Of a stretch of 64,000 nt of DNA, positions 1 to 8,281 are shown piece after piece. Numbering within the stretch: position 1 is the stretch's first letter; each line of letters starts with the position of its first letter. Both the position numbers and the translations under genes were made by a program. The notes under the pieces are model-generated. The model saw only the letters and a list, made by a program, of their open reading frames with translations. It made no database searches and was not told the origin of the DNA. Origin of the DNA: Bretschneidera sinensis (lineage: Eukaryota; Streptophyta; Magnoliopsida; Brassicales; Akaniaceae); contig CM043699.1 in the NCBI GenBank assembly GCA_023935145.1, forward strand, positions 64,459,138 to 64,523,137, given 5' to 3'.

Positions 1-24
1 GAAATATTTGAAGTTCAGTGCATG

Positions 25-102
25 CACGATCGAGTGCACCAGACACGCAATCGAGCGCATCTGCGATCGATCGCAACATACTGCGATCGAGCGCACTCGG
101 GC
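25..102 (+). promoter_or_regulatory. U3 palindrome array of LTR A1
   Basis: Degenerate copies of the palindrome GCGATCGATCGC and its variant GCGATCGAGCGC are separated by short CACCAGACAC-type spacers. The array ends about 50 bp before the TATA box. Position relative to the TATA box suggests enhancer-like sites; the function is inferred. Confidence 0.6.
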
Positions 103-150
103 CAGTATCGCACATCATTTTTGCAAGCCACATTAGTCCGGGTCTTCCCC

Positions 151-158
151 TATATAAA
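151..158 (+). promoter_or_regulatory. TATA box of LTR A1
   Basis: TATATAAA lies downstream of the U3 palindrome array, and the same octamer sits in the same place in every A LTR (4431, 8724, 59645, 63782). It is the probable pol II promoter of the element. Confidence 0.7.
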
Positions 159-446
159 CACCACCTGACTTCATAATTCAGTGTACAATTCCTGAGCCAC
201 TTTGGTGTTTACCGGTGGACTTCTGCCAGCATTTTGGTGGATCCCGAAGGCATTGCTACAACGAGGGGAAGCGCCGCCCGTCAGCGAGTGGAATTTCTCC
301 CATGTAAAGTTGTTTATTTATTTCTTTATATTCAGTTGTTTTAGTTTAAATGTTTAGCACTTTTTATTATAGTTTTATTATTATGAGTGGCTAGACTCTT
401 CAGCTAAGGTTGAAGATGAAGCCCCACCGTTGTTTGGCGTAGTAGT

Positions 447-470
447 TCAGATTTGCTTGTACAAATCTGA
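447..470 (+). other. Perfect 9-bp hairpin in LTR A1
   Basis: TCAGATTTG and CAAATCTGA flank a 6-nt loop. It recurs at 9020-9043 (perfect) and at 4727-4750 (one mismatch), and is lost by deletion in the LTR at 59187. It lies in the presumed R/U5 region; a role in polyadenylation or RNA dimerisation is possible but not shown. Confidence 0.55.
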
Positions 471-978
471 CAATTTTTAGTATAAATATTCTGTCAATTA
501 TTTGAGTTAATCTTATAATTGATTGAGTTTAAATTGTCTGTTGGATTTTCTTTGTGTTTCATCTGATGGATACATTGAATGCTTTTCGATTAAATTGGAT
601 TCCCTTTGTGATTTGTTAAGAGCGGATACATCGGGTGCTTTTGGTTTAGTTGGGATATTCTTTGTTTTTTGTCTTATAGTTGGATTCATTGAATGTTTTG
701 ATAGGCTATATTTTTAGAACATGTATGCTTAACTTCGGTGGGGTGGATTCGGAAACCTTAGTGCCTTTTTTTATTAGTTTTTTAATCAACTTAGTTTAGT
801 TTTAATTTATTTTGCAATATCATCTGAAATTCGGAACTAGGTTAAGATAGAGTTAATTTAGATTAAAAATTATATTTTCACAACGCAATTCCCTGTGGAT
901 TCGACCTCGCACTTGCACAACGCTATACTGCAAACGACTCGTGCGCTTGTGAGTAAATTAAAACTCACAACAAGTTTT

Positions 979-996
979 TGGCGCCGCTGCCGGGGA
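979..996 (+). other. Primer-binding site, tRNA-Asp type (A copy 1)
   Basis: TGGCGCCGCTGCCGGGGA lies six bases after the LTR end. It is complementary to the 3' end of plant tRNA-Asp(GUC) with one mismatch; the copy at 60187 has the perfect GTT version. tRNA-Asp priming is typical of Athila-like elements. Confidence 0.88.
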
Positions 997-1110
997 ATTG
1001 TTTTGTTTGTGAAAATTTTTGGTCTGAATTGATTTTATTTTTCTACTAGTTAGTTATCAATTTAAAAAATAAAAAAAAAATTAATTTAATTAAAAAAAAA
1101 AATCACGTGG

Positions 1111-2730
1111 TTGAATCCAGCGTCGGTTTCACAGTCTTTAGAGGACGCCCTCAAGGATTTCATTAAAATGACCGGCCCATCCCTCAATGCTGCCAACACT
1201 TTCAATGTTGAAAGTTGTTCCATCTGTGGTAGTCCCATGCATCTAGCACAGAATTGCCCATCGATGCCGGCTTGTGCCGAGTATCCTATGGAACAAATGA
1301 ATGCTTTCAATGACTGTTGTTGGCAATCAAATGGATCTTGCTCCGAAACATACAATCCAAGGTGGTGGAACCACTCTAATTTTTCATGGGAGCAGAACCA
1401 ACTGATGAATCAGGGAGGAGCCCCTTATCATGCTCATAATCAATACCCTCCTGAATTTCCTCCGCCAATACCAAGTTATGCCTATCCAGCACCATCACCC
1501 ACTTACCAAGCTCCCATTCAAGCGCCAGTATCGATTTCGCAGTCATTGGACGACGCTCTCAATGATTTCATGAAAACGACTAGCCAATCTATGAGTGAAG
1601 TGATGAGTGCAACCATAGAAAACACCCAAGCGATTGCCACACTAGAGAGTCAAATTGATCAAATCGCAAGTTACATGGGTGAAAGAGAGGAAGAAACGTT
1701 CCCCAGTCAAACTGATCCTAACCCAAAGGAACAGTTTACGGTGGGAAATTTATCAACTCCTATACAAGGGCAAGAAAGTGGCAACAAAGAAAAGAGAGAT
1801 GCTGAGCCATCTACAGCCACACCTATCATTAAGGATCTCCTTAGGTCGTTTTTACCTAAAGCGCCTTATCCTGAGAGATTACAAGCGCCCAAGAAAGGAG
1901 AGAAGTTTGAGGATCCCCTGGAGGCATGCTTTGCTCACTTTGGAGAGGACTTGGGCTTAGATAAGTTACTCGATGAAGTAAATGTCATTTTGGAGTCTGA
2001 TCCTCAGAAGAGCAGTGAGACGGAGGATATTATGGATGAATCACGTATTGAGGACCCCCTAAAGGCATGCTTTGCTCAATTTGAAGAGGATTTGGGCTTA
2101 GATAAGTTGTTTGAGCAAGCAAATGCTACTTTGGACTCTGCTCCTCAAAAGATCAGTGAGATGGAGGAAACCACAACACCTGAACCCCCCAATAAGGAAC
2201 TTAAGCCTTTGTTAGACAATCTTAAGTATAAGTTCCTAGGTCCAGCAGATTCTTTGCCTATAATTATAGCTTTAGATTTGGGTGATGCTCCAGAGGAGAA
2301 ATTATTGGATGTCTTAAGAGAGCATCAGGAAGCTATAGGCTGGACTATTGAGGATGTCAAGGGAATCAACCCCTCGTTGGTAATACACACGATACAGTTA
2401 GAGGAGAATGCCAAGCCATCGAGGGAGCCACAAAGAAGGCTCAACCCTGCTATGCAAGAGGTTGTGAGGGCAGAAAATATTAAGCTGTTAGAGGCAGGGA
2501 TCATTTATCCCATCTCTGATAGCAAGTGGGTGAGCCAGATTCCAATCGTGCCCAAACATGCTGAATTTACGGTAGTAAATAAAGACAACGAGTTGGTTCC
2601 AACTCGAGTGCAGTCAAGATGGAGAAAGTGTCTAGACTACCGTAAATTGAATGCTGCCATTAGGCCTGATCATTTTCCATTCCCATTTATTGATCAGATG
2701 GTGGAGCACTTAGTTGGGCCTGTTTACTAA
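1111..2730 (+). CDS. Chimeric nucleocapsid/RT-fragment protein of family A, copy 1
   Basis: This is a 539-codon open frame. A CCHC zinc knuckle (C36, C39, H44, C49) is followed by NFSW and a Pro/Tyr-rich stretch (about residues 100-135). A helical segment near 140-195 repeats the N-terminal SQSLEDALKDF motif. Two acidic repeats of about 47 residues (EDPLEACFAHFGEDLGL type) start near residues 267 and 314. From about residue 362 it is the N-terminal part of an Athila-like reverse transcriptase (EENAKPSREPQRRL, LDYRKLNAA, FPFPFIDQM), stopping before the palm domain with the YxDD-type site. The capsid domain, protease, RNase H and integrase are absent. No ATG opens the frame: the equivalent of ATG-TGG-ATG in the copy at 60311 reads ACG-TGG-TTG here, so the first in-frame AUG is codon 20. 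An RNA-binding role is inferred from the knuckle. Confidence 0.75.
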   Translation: MNPASVSQSLEDALKDFIKMTGPSLNAANTFNVESCSICGSPMHLAQNCPSMPACAEYPMEQMNAFNDCCWQSNGSCSETYNPRWWNHSNFSWEQNQLMNQGGAPYHAHNQYPPEFPPPIPSYAYPAPSPTYQAPIQAPVSISQSLDDALNDFMKTTSQSMSEVMSATIENTQAIATLESQIDQIASYMGEREEETFPSQTDPNPKEQFTVGNLSTPIQGQESGNKEKRDAEPSTATPIIKDLLRSFLPKAPYPERLQAPKKGEKFEDPLEACFAHFGEDLGLDKLLDEVNVILESDPQKSSETEDIMDESRIEDPLKACFAQFEEDLGLDKLFEQANATLDSAPQKISEMEETTTPEPPNKELKPLLDNLKYKFLGPADSLPIIIALDLGDAPEEKLLDVLREHQEAIGWTIEDVKGINPSLVIHTIQLEENAKPSREPQRRLNPAMQEVVRAENIKLLEAGIIYPISDSKWVSQIPIVPKHAEFTVVNKDNELVPTRVQSRWRKCLDYRKLNAAIRPDHFPFPFIDQMVEHLVGPVY

Positions 2731-2737
2731 TGTTGGG

Positions 2738-2780
2738 TCTGGCTGAAGACGTTAAACTTAGCGCTCATGGGAGGCACCCC
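2738..2780 (+). other. Conserved post-ORF hairpin block (A copy 1)
   Basis: The block reads TCTGGCTGAAGACGTTAAAC followed by a GCGCTCATGGGAGGCACCCC-type hairpin. It recurs at 7015 and 62040, and in unrelated-length element B at 19639 (GGGAGGCAACCCA). Retention just after the stop codon in two families suggests an RNA-level function, such as splicing or translation of a lost downstream ORF, or packaging. The function is unknown. Confidence 0.6.
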
Positions 2781-3989
2781 ACAGCTTATCTTTTCTTTTG
2801 TTTATTTATTATTTCGCATTTTTATGATTAATGTTTGTTTCCAGTATTTTTTGTTTTCCAGTTTTTATTTTTCAGGGACAAAGCGTACTTCAGTTCAAGT
2901 TTGGGGGTATGCTATGAGCCATACCAGTCCAGATAGTTCTCCATATCTCAGGTCAGCGCTTTCCATATTAGTCATACATTGGAGTCAATGTGTAATTTAA
3001 GTTTGGGGGTATGAGAGACACATCACACACTTTGTCCTAATTTGTTGTCTTTTCGTCATAGAGATAAATGCATGCTCATGTTATCGTGAAATTTTAGTTG
3101 ATCTAAACATTTTCTGTGATGTGATGTCATTGGTGAGCTTAACATTTTGAACACATGATCTGGTGATAAAATTTTAAAATTTAGTTACTTACTTTAGGCA
3201 TTTTGAGAATTCACATGTTTGATCTAATCTAACACGAGCACATTAGCACAAATTATGTGAGGTATGATATGTGATTTTAATGTGTATTTTTCCTTATCTT
3301 AACTGAAACTGGATGACTTGTTGGATGAACTCTTGGGCATAGAAAAATATATAAAAAAAAATTATCAATAAACTTTTCGCTGAGTAACTGGACCTCTTGC
3401 CTCAGTAAACAGTGAGTGTTCATGTCAAAAGGTGGAATTTTGCTTGGTAATATTAAGGTCGGTTTAATTTCGTAGCCTTTTTGACTCGAGTTAGTAAGTC
3501 CTTAGGGGTGTCTTTACACCTAATGCCCTAAAAGCACCTGGTTTGGGAGTCATTGACTTAACACTCGCTACATGGGTCAATTAGAAAGCTTAAGGGAACT
3601 AAACATAGCCGTGCCTTAATAATAATAAAAAAAAGAGAATAAAATAAAAACTATGCCTTTTCGTTCATTTTTGATGGGAAATTCGGTGAATCTTGAGACA
3701 TGGAGACCTTACACATTAGAGTTACTTGGAAGCTTCATTTTTATGTACTAATTCACCTTACACTGATTCAAGCTTGTGATGCCTTATCCTGCCTTTTGTA
3801 AGTAATTAGATTTTAACATTTCTATTCATTGAGAAGATGGGTTTACCTTTTTAAGCTTGCTTATGAATGAATATCATGGTGATGTGTCCTCCTTAAATTT
3901 TTGGATACCATGAGTGATGACTTTATCTTTATGTTCTTTGTTTTTCATTGAGTCTTTTATTTTGTTTTGCTAAGGGACTAGCAAAATAT

Positions 3990-4004
3990 AAGTTTGGGGG
4001 TATT
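3990..4004 (+). other. Polypurine tract of A copy 1
   Basis: AAGTTTGGGGGTATT lies directly before the LTR start TGATGAG at 4005. This is the expected place for plus-strand priming. Confidence 0.75.
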
Positions 4005-4167
4005 TGATGAGTCTTAAATATTGCATATTTTAGACCCTTAACTTACATTTGTTATGCTCTTAGTTAGTAGTATTTTATTTCATTTTACGTTTTTCTTGTG
4101 TTTTGTGTGTTTTTACAGCTTTGTGGAGAAAATGAAGCATTTCAGGGGATTTGAAGCTTCTGGAGAC

Positions 4168-4378
4168 ATTGCGATCGATCGCACAAGATATGCGATCGAG
4201 CGCACATGCGCTCGAGTGCACCTGCCTATGATCGAGCGCAAGGTCATCAATCCCACATCGAAATATTTGAAGTTCAGTGCATGCGCGATCGAGCGCACCA
4301 GACATGCGATCGAGCGCACCAGACACGCGATCGAGCGCATCTGCGATCGATCGCAACATACTGCGATCGAGCGCACTC
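4168..4378 (+). promoter_or_regulatory. U3 palindrome array of LTR A2
   Basis: About nine copies of GCGATCGA(T/G)CGC or close variants (GCGCTCGAGTGC, ATGATCGAGCGC) occur in 210 bp. Two are the perfect 12-bp palindrome GCGATCGATCGC, near 4169 and 4344. A unit of about 21 bp (palindrome plus ACCAGACAC spacer) varies in number between LTRs. The array ends about 50 bp before the TATA box. Confidence 0.75.
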
Positions 4379-4430
4379 GGGCCAGTATCGCACATCGTTT
4401 TTGCAAGCCACATTAGTCCGGGTCTTCCCC

Positions 4431-4438
4431 TATATAAA
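4431..4438 (+). promoter_or_regulatory. TATA box of LTR A2
   Basis: TATATAAA follows the GGGTCTTCCCC sequence, in the same position as in the other A LTRs. Confidence 0.7.
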
Positions 4439-5258
4439 GACCACCTGACTTCATAATTCAGTGTACAATTCCTGAGCCACTTTGGTGTTTACCGGTGGAC
4501 TTCTGCCAGCATTTTGGTGGATCCCGAAGGCATTGCTACCACGAGGGGAAGCGCCGCCCGTCAGCGAGTGGAATTTCTCCCATGTAAAGTTGTTTATTTA
4601 TTTCTTTATATTCAGTTGTTTTAGTTTAAATGTTTAGCACTTTTTATTATAGTTTTATTGTTATGAGTGGCTAGACTCTTCAGCTAAGGTTGAAGATGAA
4701 GCCCCACCGTTGTTTGGCGTAGTAGTTCAGATTTGCTTGTAAAAATCTGACAATTTTTAGTATAAATATTCTGTCAATTATTTGAGTTAATCTTATAATT
4801 GATTGAGTTTAAATTGTCTGTTGGATTTTCTTTGTGTTTCATCTGATGGATACATTGAATGCTTTTCGATTAAATTGGATTCCCTTTGTGATTTGTTAAG
4901 AGCGGATACATCGGGTGCTTTTGGTTTAGTTGGGATATTCTTTGTTTTTTGTCTTATAGTTGGATTCATTGAATGTTTTGATAGGCTATATTTTTAGAAC
5001 ATGTATGCTTAACTTCGGTGGGGTGGATTCGGAAACCTTAGTGCCTTTTTTTATTAGTTTTTTAATCAACTTAGTTTAGTTTTAATTTATTTTGCAATAT
5101 CATCTGAAATTCGGAACTAGGTTAAGATAGAGTTAATTTAGATTAAAAATTATATTTTCACAACGCAATTCCCTGTGGATTCGACCTCGCACTTGCACAA
5201 CGCTATACTGCAAACGACTCGTGCGCTTGTGAGTAAATTAAAACTCACAACAAGTTTT

Positions 5259-5276
5259 TGGCGCCGCTGCCGGGGA
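5259..5276 (+). other. Primer-binding site, tRNA-Asp type (A copy 2)
   Basis: TGGCGCCGCTGCCGGGGA, identical to copy 1 including the single mismatch to tRNA-Asp. It follows LTR A2 after AGTTTT. Confidence 0.88.
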
Positions 5277-5387
5277 ATTGTTTTGTTTGTGAAAATTTTT
5301 GGTCTGAATTGATTTTATTTTTCTACTAGTTAGTTATCAATTTAAAAAATAAAAAAAATTAATTTAATTAAAAAAAAAATCACGTGG

Positions 5388-7007
5388 TTGAATCCAGCGT
5401 CGGTTTCACAGTCTTTAGAGGACGCCCTCAAGGATTTCATTAAAATGACCGGCCCATCCCTCAATGCTGCCAACACTTTCAATGTTGAAAGTTGTTCCAT
5501 CTGTGCTAGTCCCATGCATCTAGCACAGAATTGCCCATCGATGCCGGCTTGTGCCGAGTATCCTATGGAACAAATGAATGCTTTCAATGACTGTTGTTGG
5601 CAATCAAATGGATCTTGCTCCGAAACATACAATCCAAGGTGGTGGAACCACTCTAATTTTTCATGGGAGCAGAACCAACTGATGAATCAGGGAGGAGCCT
5701 CTTATCATGCTCATAATCAATACCCTCCTGAATTTCCTCCGCCAATACCAAGTTATGCCTATCCAGCACCATCACCCACTTACCAAGCTCCCATTCAAGC
5801 GCCAGTATCGATTTCGCAGTCATTGGACGACGCTCTCAATGATTTCATGAAAACGACTAGCCAATCTATGAGTGAAGTGATGAGTGCAACCATAGAAAAC
5901 ACCCAAGCGATTGCCACACTAGAGAGTCAAATTGATCAAATCGCAAGTTACATGGGTGAAAGAGAGGAAGAAACGTTCCCCAGTCAAACTGATCCTAACC
6001 CAAAGGAACAGTTTACGGTGGGAAATTTATCAACTCCTATACAAGGGCAAGAAAGTGGCAACAAAGAAAAGAGAGATGCTGAGCCATCTACAGCCACACC
6101 TATCATTAAGGATCTCCTTAGGTCGTTTTTACCTAAAGCGCCTTATCCTGAGAGATTACAAGCGCCCAAGAAAGGAGAGAAGTTTGAGGATCCCCTGGAG
6201 GCATGCTTTGCTCACTTTGGAGAGGACTTGGGCTTAGATAAGTTACTCGATGAAGTAAATGTCATTTTGGAGTCTGATCCTCAGAAGAGCAGTGAGACGG
6301 AGGATATTATGGATGAATCACGTATTGAGGACCCCCTAAAGGCATGCTTTGCTCAATTTGAAGAGGATTTGGGCTTAGATAAGTTGTTTGAGCAAGCAAA
6401 TGCTACTTTGGACTCTGCTCCTCAAAAGATCAGTGAGATGGAGGAAACCACAACACCTGAACCCCCCAATAAGGAACTTAAGCCTTTGTTAGACAATCTT
6501 AAGTATAAGTTCCTAGGTCCAGCAGATTCTTTGCCTATAATTATAGCTTTAGATTTGGGTGATGCTCCAGAGGAGAAATTATTGGATGTCTTAAGAGAGC
6601 ATCAGGAAGCTATAGGCTGGACTATTGAGGATGTCAAGGGAATCAACCCCTCGTTGGTAATACACACGATACAGTTAGAGGAGAATGCCAAGCCATCGAG
6701 GGAGCCACAAAGAAGGCTCAACCCTGCTATGCAAGAGGTTGTGAGGGCAGAAAATATTAAGCTGTTAGAGGCAGGGATCATTTATCCCATCTCTGATAGC
6801 AAGTGGGTGAGCCAGATTCCAATCGTGCCCAAACATGCTGAATTTACGGTAGTAAATAAAGACAACGAGTTGGTTCCAACTCGAGTGCAGTCAAGATGGA
6901 GAAAGTGTCTAGACTACCGTAAATTGAATGCTGCCATTAGGCCTGATCATTTTCCATTCCCATTTATTGATCAGATGGTGGAGCACTTAGTTGGGCCTGT
7001 TTACTAA
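5388..7007 (+). CDS. Chimeric nucleocapsid/RT-fragment protein of family A, copy 2
   Basis: This is a second open copy of the 539-codon frame. I see only two residue differences from copy 1: Ala for Gly after the second knuckle cysteine (CSICA), and Ser for Pro in GGASYHAH. Domain order is the same: CCHC knuckle (C36, C39, H44, C49), Pro/Tyr-rich linker, helical segment, two acidic repeats, then the RT N-terminus ending just after FIDQM. The initiating ATG is lost in the same way. Near-identity fits a very recent duplication of the whole unit rather than independent insertion. Whether it is translated is unknown. Confidence 0.75.
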   Translation: MNPASVSQSLEDALKDFIKMTGPSLNAANTFNVESCSICASPMHLAQNCPSMPACAEYPMEQMNAFNDCCWQSNGSCSETYNPRWWNHSNFSWEQNQLMNQGGASYHAHNQYPPEFPPPIPSYAYPAPSPTYQAPIQAPVSISQSLDDALNDFMKTTSQSMSEVMSATIENTQAIATLESQIDQIASYMGEREEETFPSQTDPNPKEQFTVGNLSTPIQGQESGNKEKRDAEPSTATPIIKDLLRSFLPKAPYPERLQAPKKGEKFEDPLEACFAHFGEDLGLDKLLDEVNVILESDPQKSSETEDIMDESRIEDPLKACFAQFEEDLGLDKLFEQANATLDSAPQKISEMEETTTPEPPNKELKPLLDNLKYKFLGPADSLPIIIALDLGDAPEEKLLDVLREHQEAIGWTIEDVKGINPSLVIHTIQLEENAKPSREPQRRLNPAMQEVVRAENIKLLEAGIIYPISDSKWVSQIPIVPKHAEFTVVNKDNELVPTRVQSRWRKCLDYRKLNAAIRPDHFPFPFIDQMVEHLVGPVY

Positions 7008-8281
7008 TGTTGGGTCTGGCTGAAGACGTTAAACTTAGCGCTCATGGGAGGCACCCCACAGCTTATCTTTTCTTTTGTTTATTTATTATTTCGCATTTTT
7101 ATGATTAATGTTTGTTTCCAGTATTTTTTGTTTTCCAGTTTTTATTTTTCAGGGACAAAGCGTACTTCAGTTCAAGTTTGGGGGTATGCTATGAGCCATA
7201 CCAGTCCAGATAGTTCTCCATATCTCAGGTCAGCGCTTTCCATATTAGTCATACATTGGAGTCAATGTGTAATTTAAGTTTGGGGGTATGAGAGACACAT
7301 CACACACTTTGTCCTAATTTGTTGTCTTTTCGTCATAGAGATAAATGCATGCTCATGTTATCGTGAAATTTTAGTTGATCTAAACATTTTCTGTGATGTG
7401 ATGTCATTGGTGAGCTTAACATTTTGAACACATGATCTGGTGATAAAATTTTAAAATTTAGTTACTTACTTTAGGCATTTTGAGAATTCACATGTTTGAT
7501 CTAATCTAACACGAGCACATTAGCACAAATTATGTGAGGTATGATATGTGATTTTAATGTGTATTTTTCCTTATCTTAACTGAAACTGGATGACTTGTTG
7601 GATGAACTCTTGGGCATAGAAAAATATATAAAAAAAAATTATCAATAAACTTTTCGCTGAGTAACTGGACCTCTTGCCTCAGTAAACAGTGAGTGTTCAT
7701 GTCAAAAGGTGGAATTTTGCTTGGTAATATTAAGGTCGGTTTAATTTCGTAGCCTTTTTGACTCGAGTTAGTAAGTCCTTAGGGGTGTCTTTACACCTAA
7801 TGCCCTAAAAGCACCTGGTTTGGGAGTCATTGACTTAACACTCGCTACATGGGTCAATTAGAAAGCTTAAGGGAACTAAACATAGCCGTGCCTTAATAAT
7901 AATAAAAAAAAGAGAATAAAATAAAAACTATGCCTTTTCGTTCATTTTTGATGGGAAATTCGGTGAATCTTGAGACATGGAGACCTTACACATTAGAGTT
8001 ACTTGGAAGCTTCATTTTTATGTACTAATTCACCTTACACTGATTCAAGCTTGTGATGCCTTATCCTGCCTTTTGTAAGTAATTAGATTTTAACATTTCT
8101 ATTCATTGAGAAGATGGGTTTACCTTTTTAAGCTTGCTTATGAATGAATATCATGGTGATGTGTCCTCCTTAAATTTTTGGATACCATGAGTGATGACTT
8201 TATCTTTATGTTCTTTGTTTTTCATTGAGTCTTTTATTTTGTTTTGCTAAGGGACTAGCAAAATATAAGTTTGGCGGTATT
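7008..8281 (+). other. 3' noncoding region of A copy 2
   Basis: It carries the same blocks as 2731-4004: conserved GGGAGGCACCCC hairpin block (from 7015) and AAGTTTGGGGGTAT at 7174-7187 and 7276-7289. The LTR-adjacent tract at 8267-8280 is mutated to AAGTTTGGCGGTAT. No gene is seen. Confidence 0.75.

Larger units (their letters stand above)
1..972 (+). repeat. Family A LTR 1 (5' truncated by the window edge)
   Basis: The sequence aligns almost base for base with 4260-5252. It is shorter because the U3 palindrome array has one fewer unit of about 21 bp. It holds part of the U3 array, a TATA box, a hairpin and the U5 motif CCCTGTGGATTCGACC, and ends ACTCACAACA immediately before the primer-binding site. 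Confidence 0.9.
2731..4004 (+). other. 3' noncoding region of A copy 1 with repeated polypurine tracts
   Basis: No supportable gene is present. After the stop comes a conserved block containing GCGCTCATGGGAGGCACCCC (2761-2780). Three identical 14-mers AAGTTTGGGGGTAT follow at 2897-2910, 2999-3012 and 3990-4003. The last abuts the LTR and is the functional-position polypurine tract; the others are potential internal second-strand primers. The rest is AT-rich. Confidence 0.75.
4005..5252 (+). repeat. Family A LTR 2 (complete, 1248 bp)
   Basis: It starts TGATGAGTCTTAAATATTGC and ends ACTCACAACA. It holds a U3 palindrome array (about 4168-4378), TATA box 4431-4438, hairpin 4727-4750 and the U5 motif CCCTGTGGATTCGACC near 5171. 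It serves as 3' LTR of the first unit and 5' LTR of the second. Confidence 0.92.

Noticed and set aside
523..717. 64-codon hydrophobic ORF repeated at 4803, 9096 and 59729
   Set aside because: It lies inside family A LTRs, has no ATG at its start and is conserved because the LTRs are recent copies. It arises from degenerate GGATACATTGAATGCTTTT-type repeats.
979..996. tRNA-Asp gene fragment
   Set aside because: Only 18 nt match and in the complementary sense next to an LTR end, so it is a primer-binding site.
1655..1960. 101-codon ORF overlapping the A ORF (also 5932 and 60870)
   Set aside because: Shadow frame of the chimeric ORF; basic composition reflects the acidic codons in the other frame.
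2767..3000. 77-codon ORF with a hydrophobic stretch, repeated at 7044 and 62069, as an env-like gene
   Set aside because: It spans the hairpin block and two polypurine tracts, is short, and I see no env-like features. Its conservation follows from copy recency.
4168..4378. CRISPR-like array
   Set aside because: The repeats are short palindromes with similar, not unique, spacers, inside a plant LTR upstream of a TATA box. No cas genes.
4054..4448. Arg/Ile/Asp-rich ORFs on both strands (ERTRHA-, ALDRxSGALDR- and VRSIACLVRSIA-like), also at 8331-8749, 59295-59651 and 63357-63755
   Set aside because: These are translations of the U3 palindrome array, open in several frames on both strands because the repeat has few stop codons. 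Not genes.
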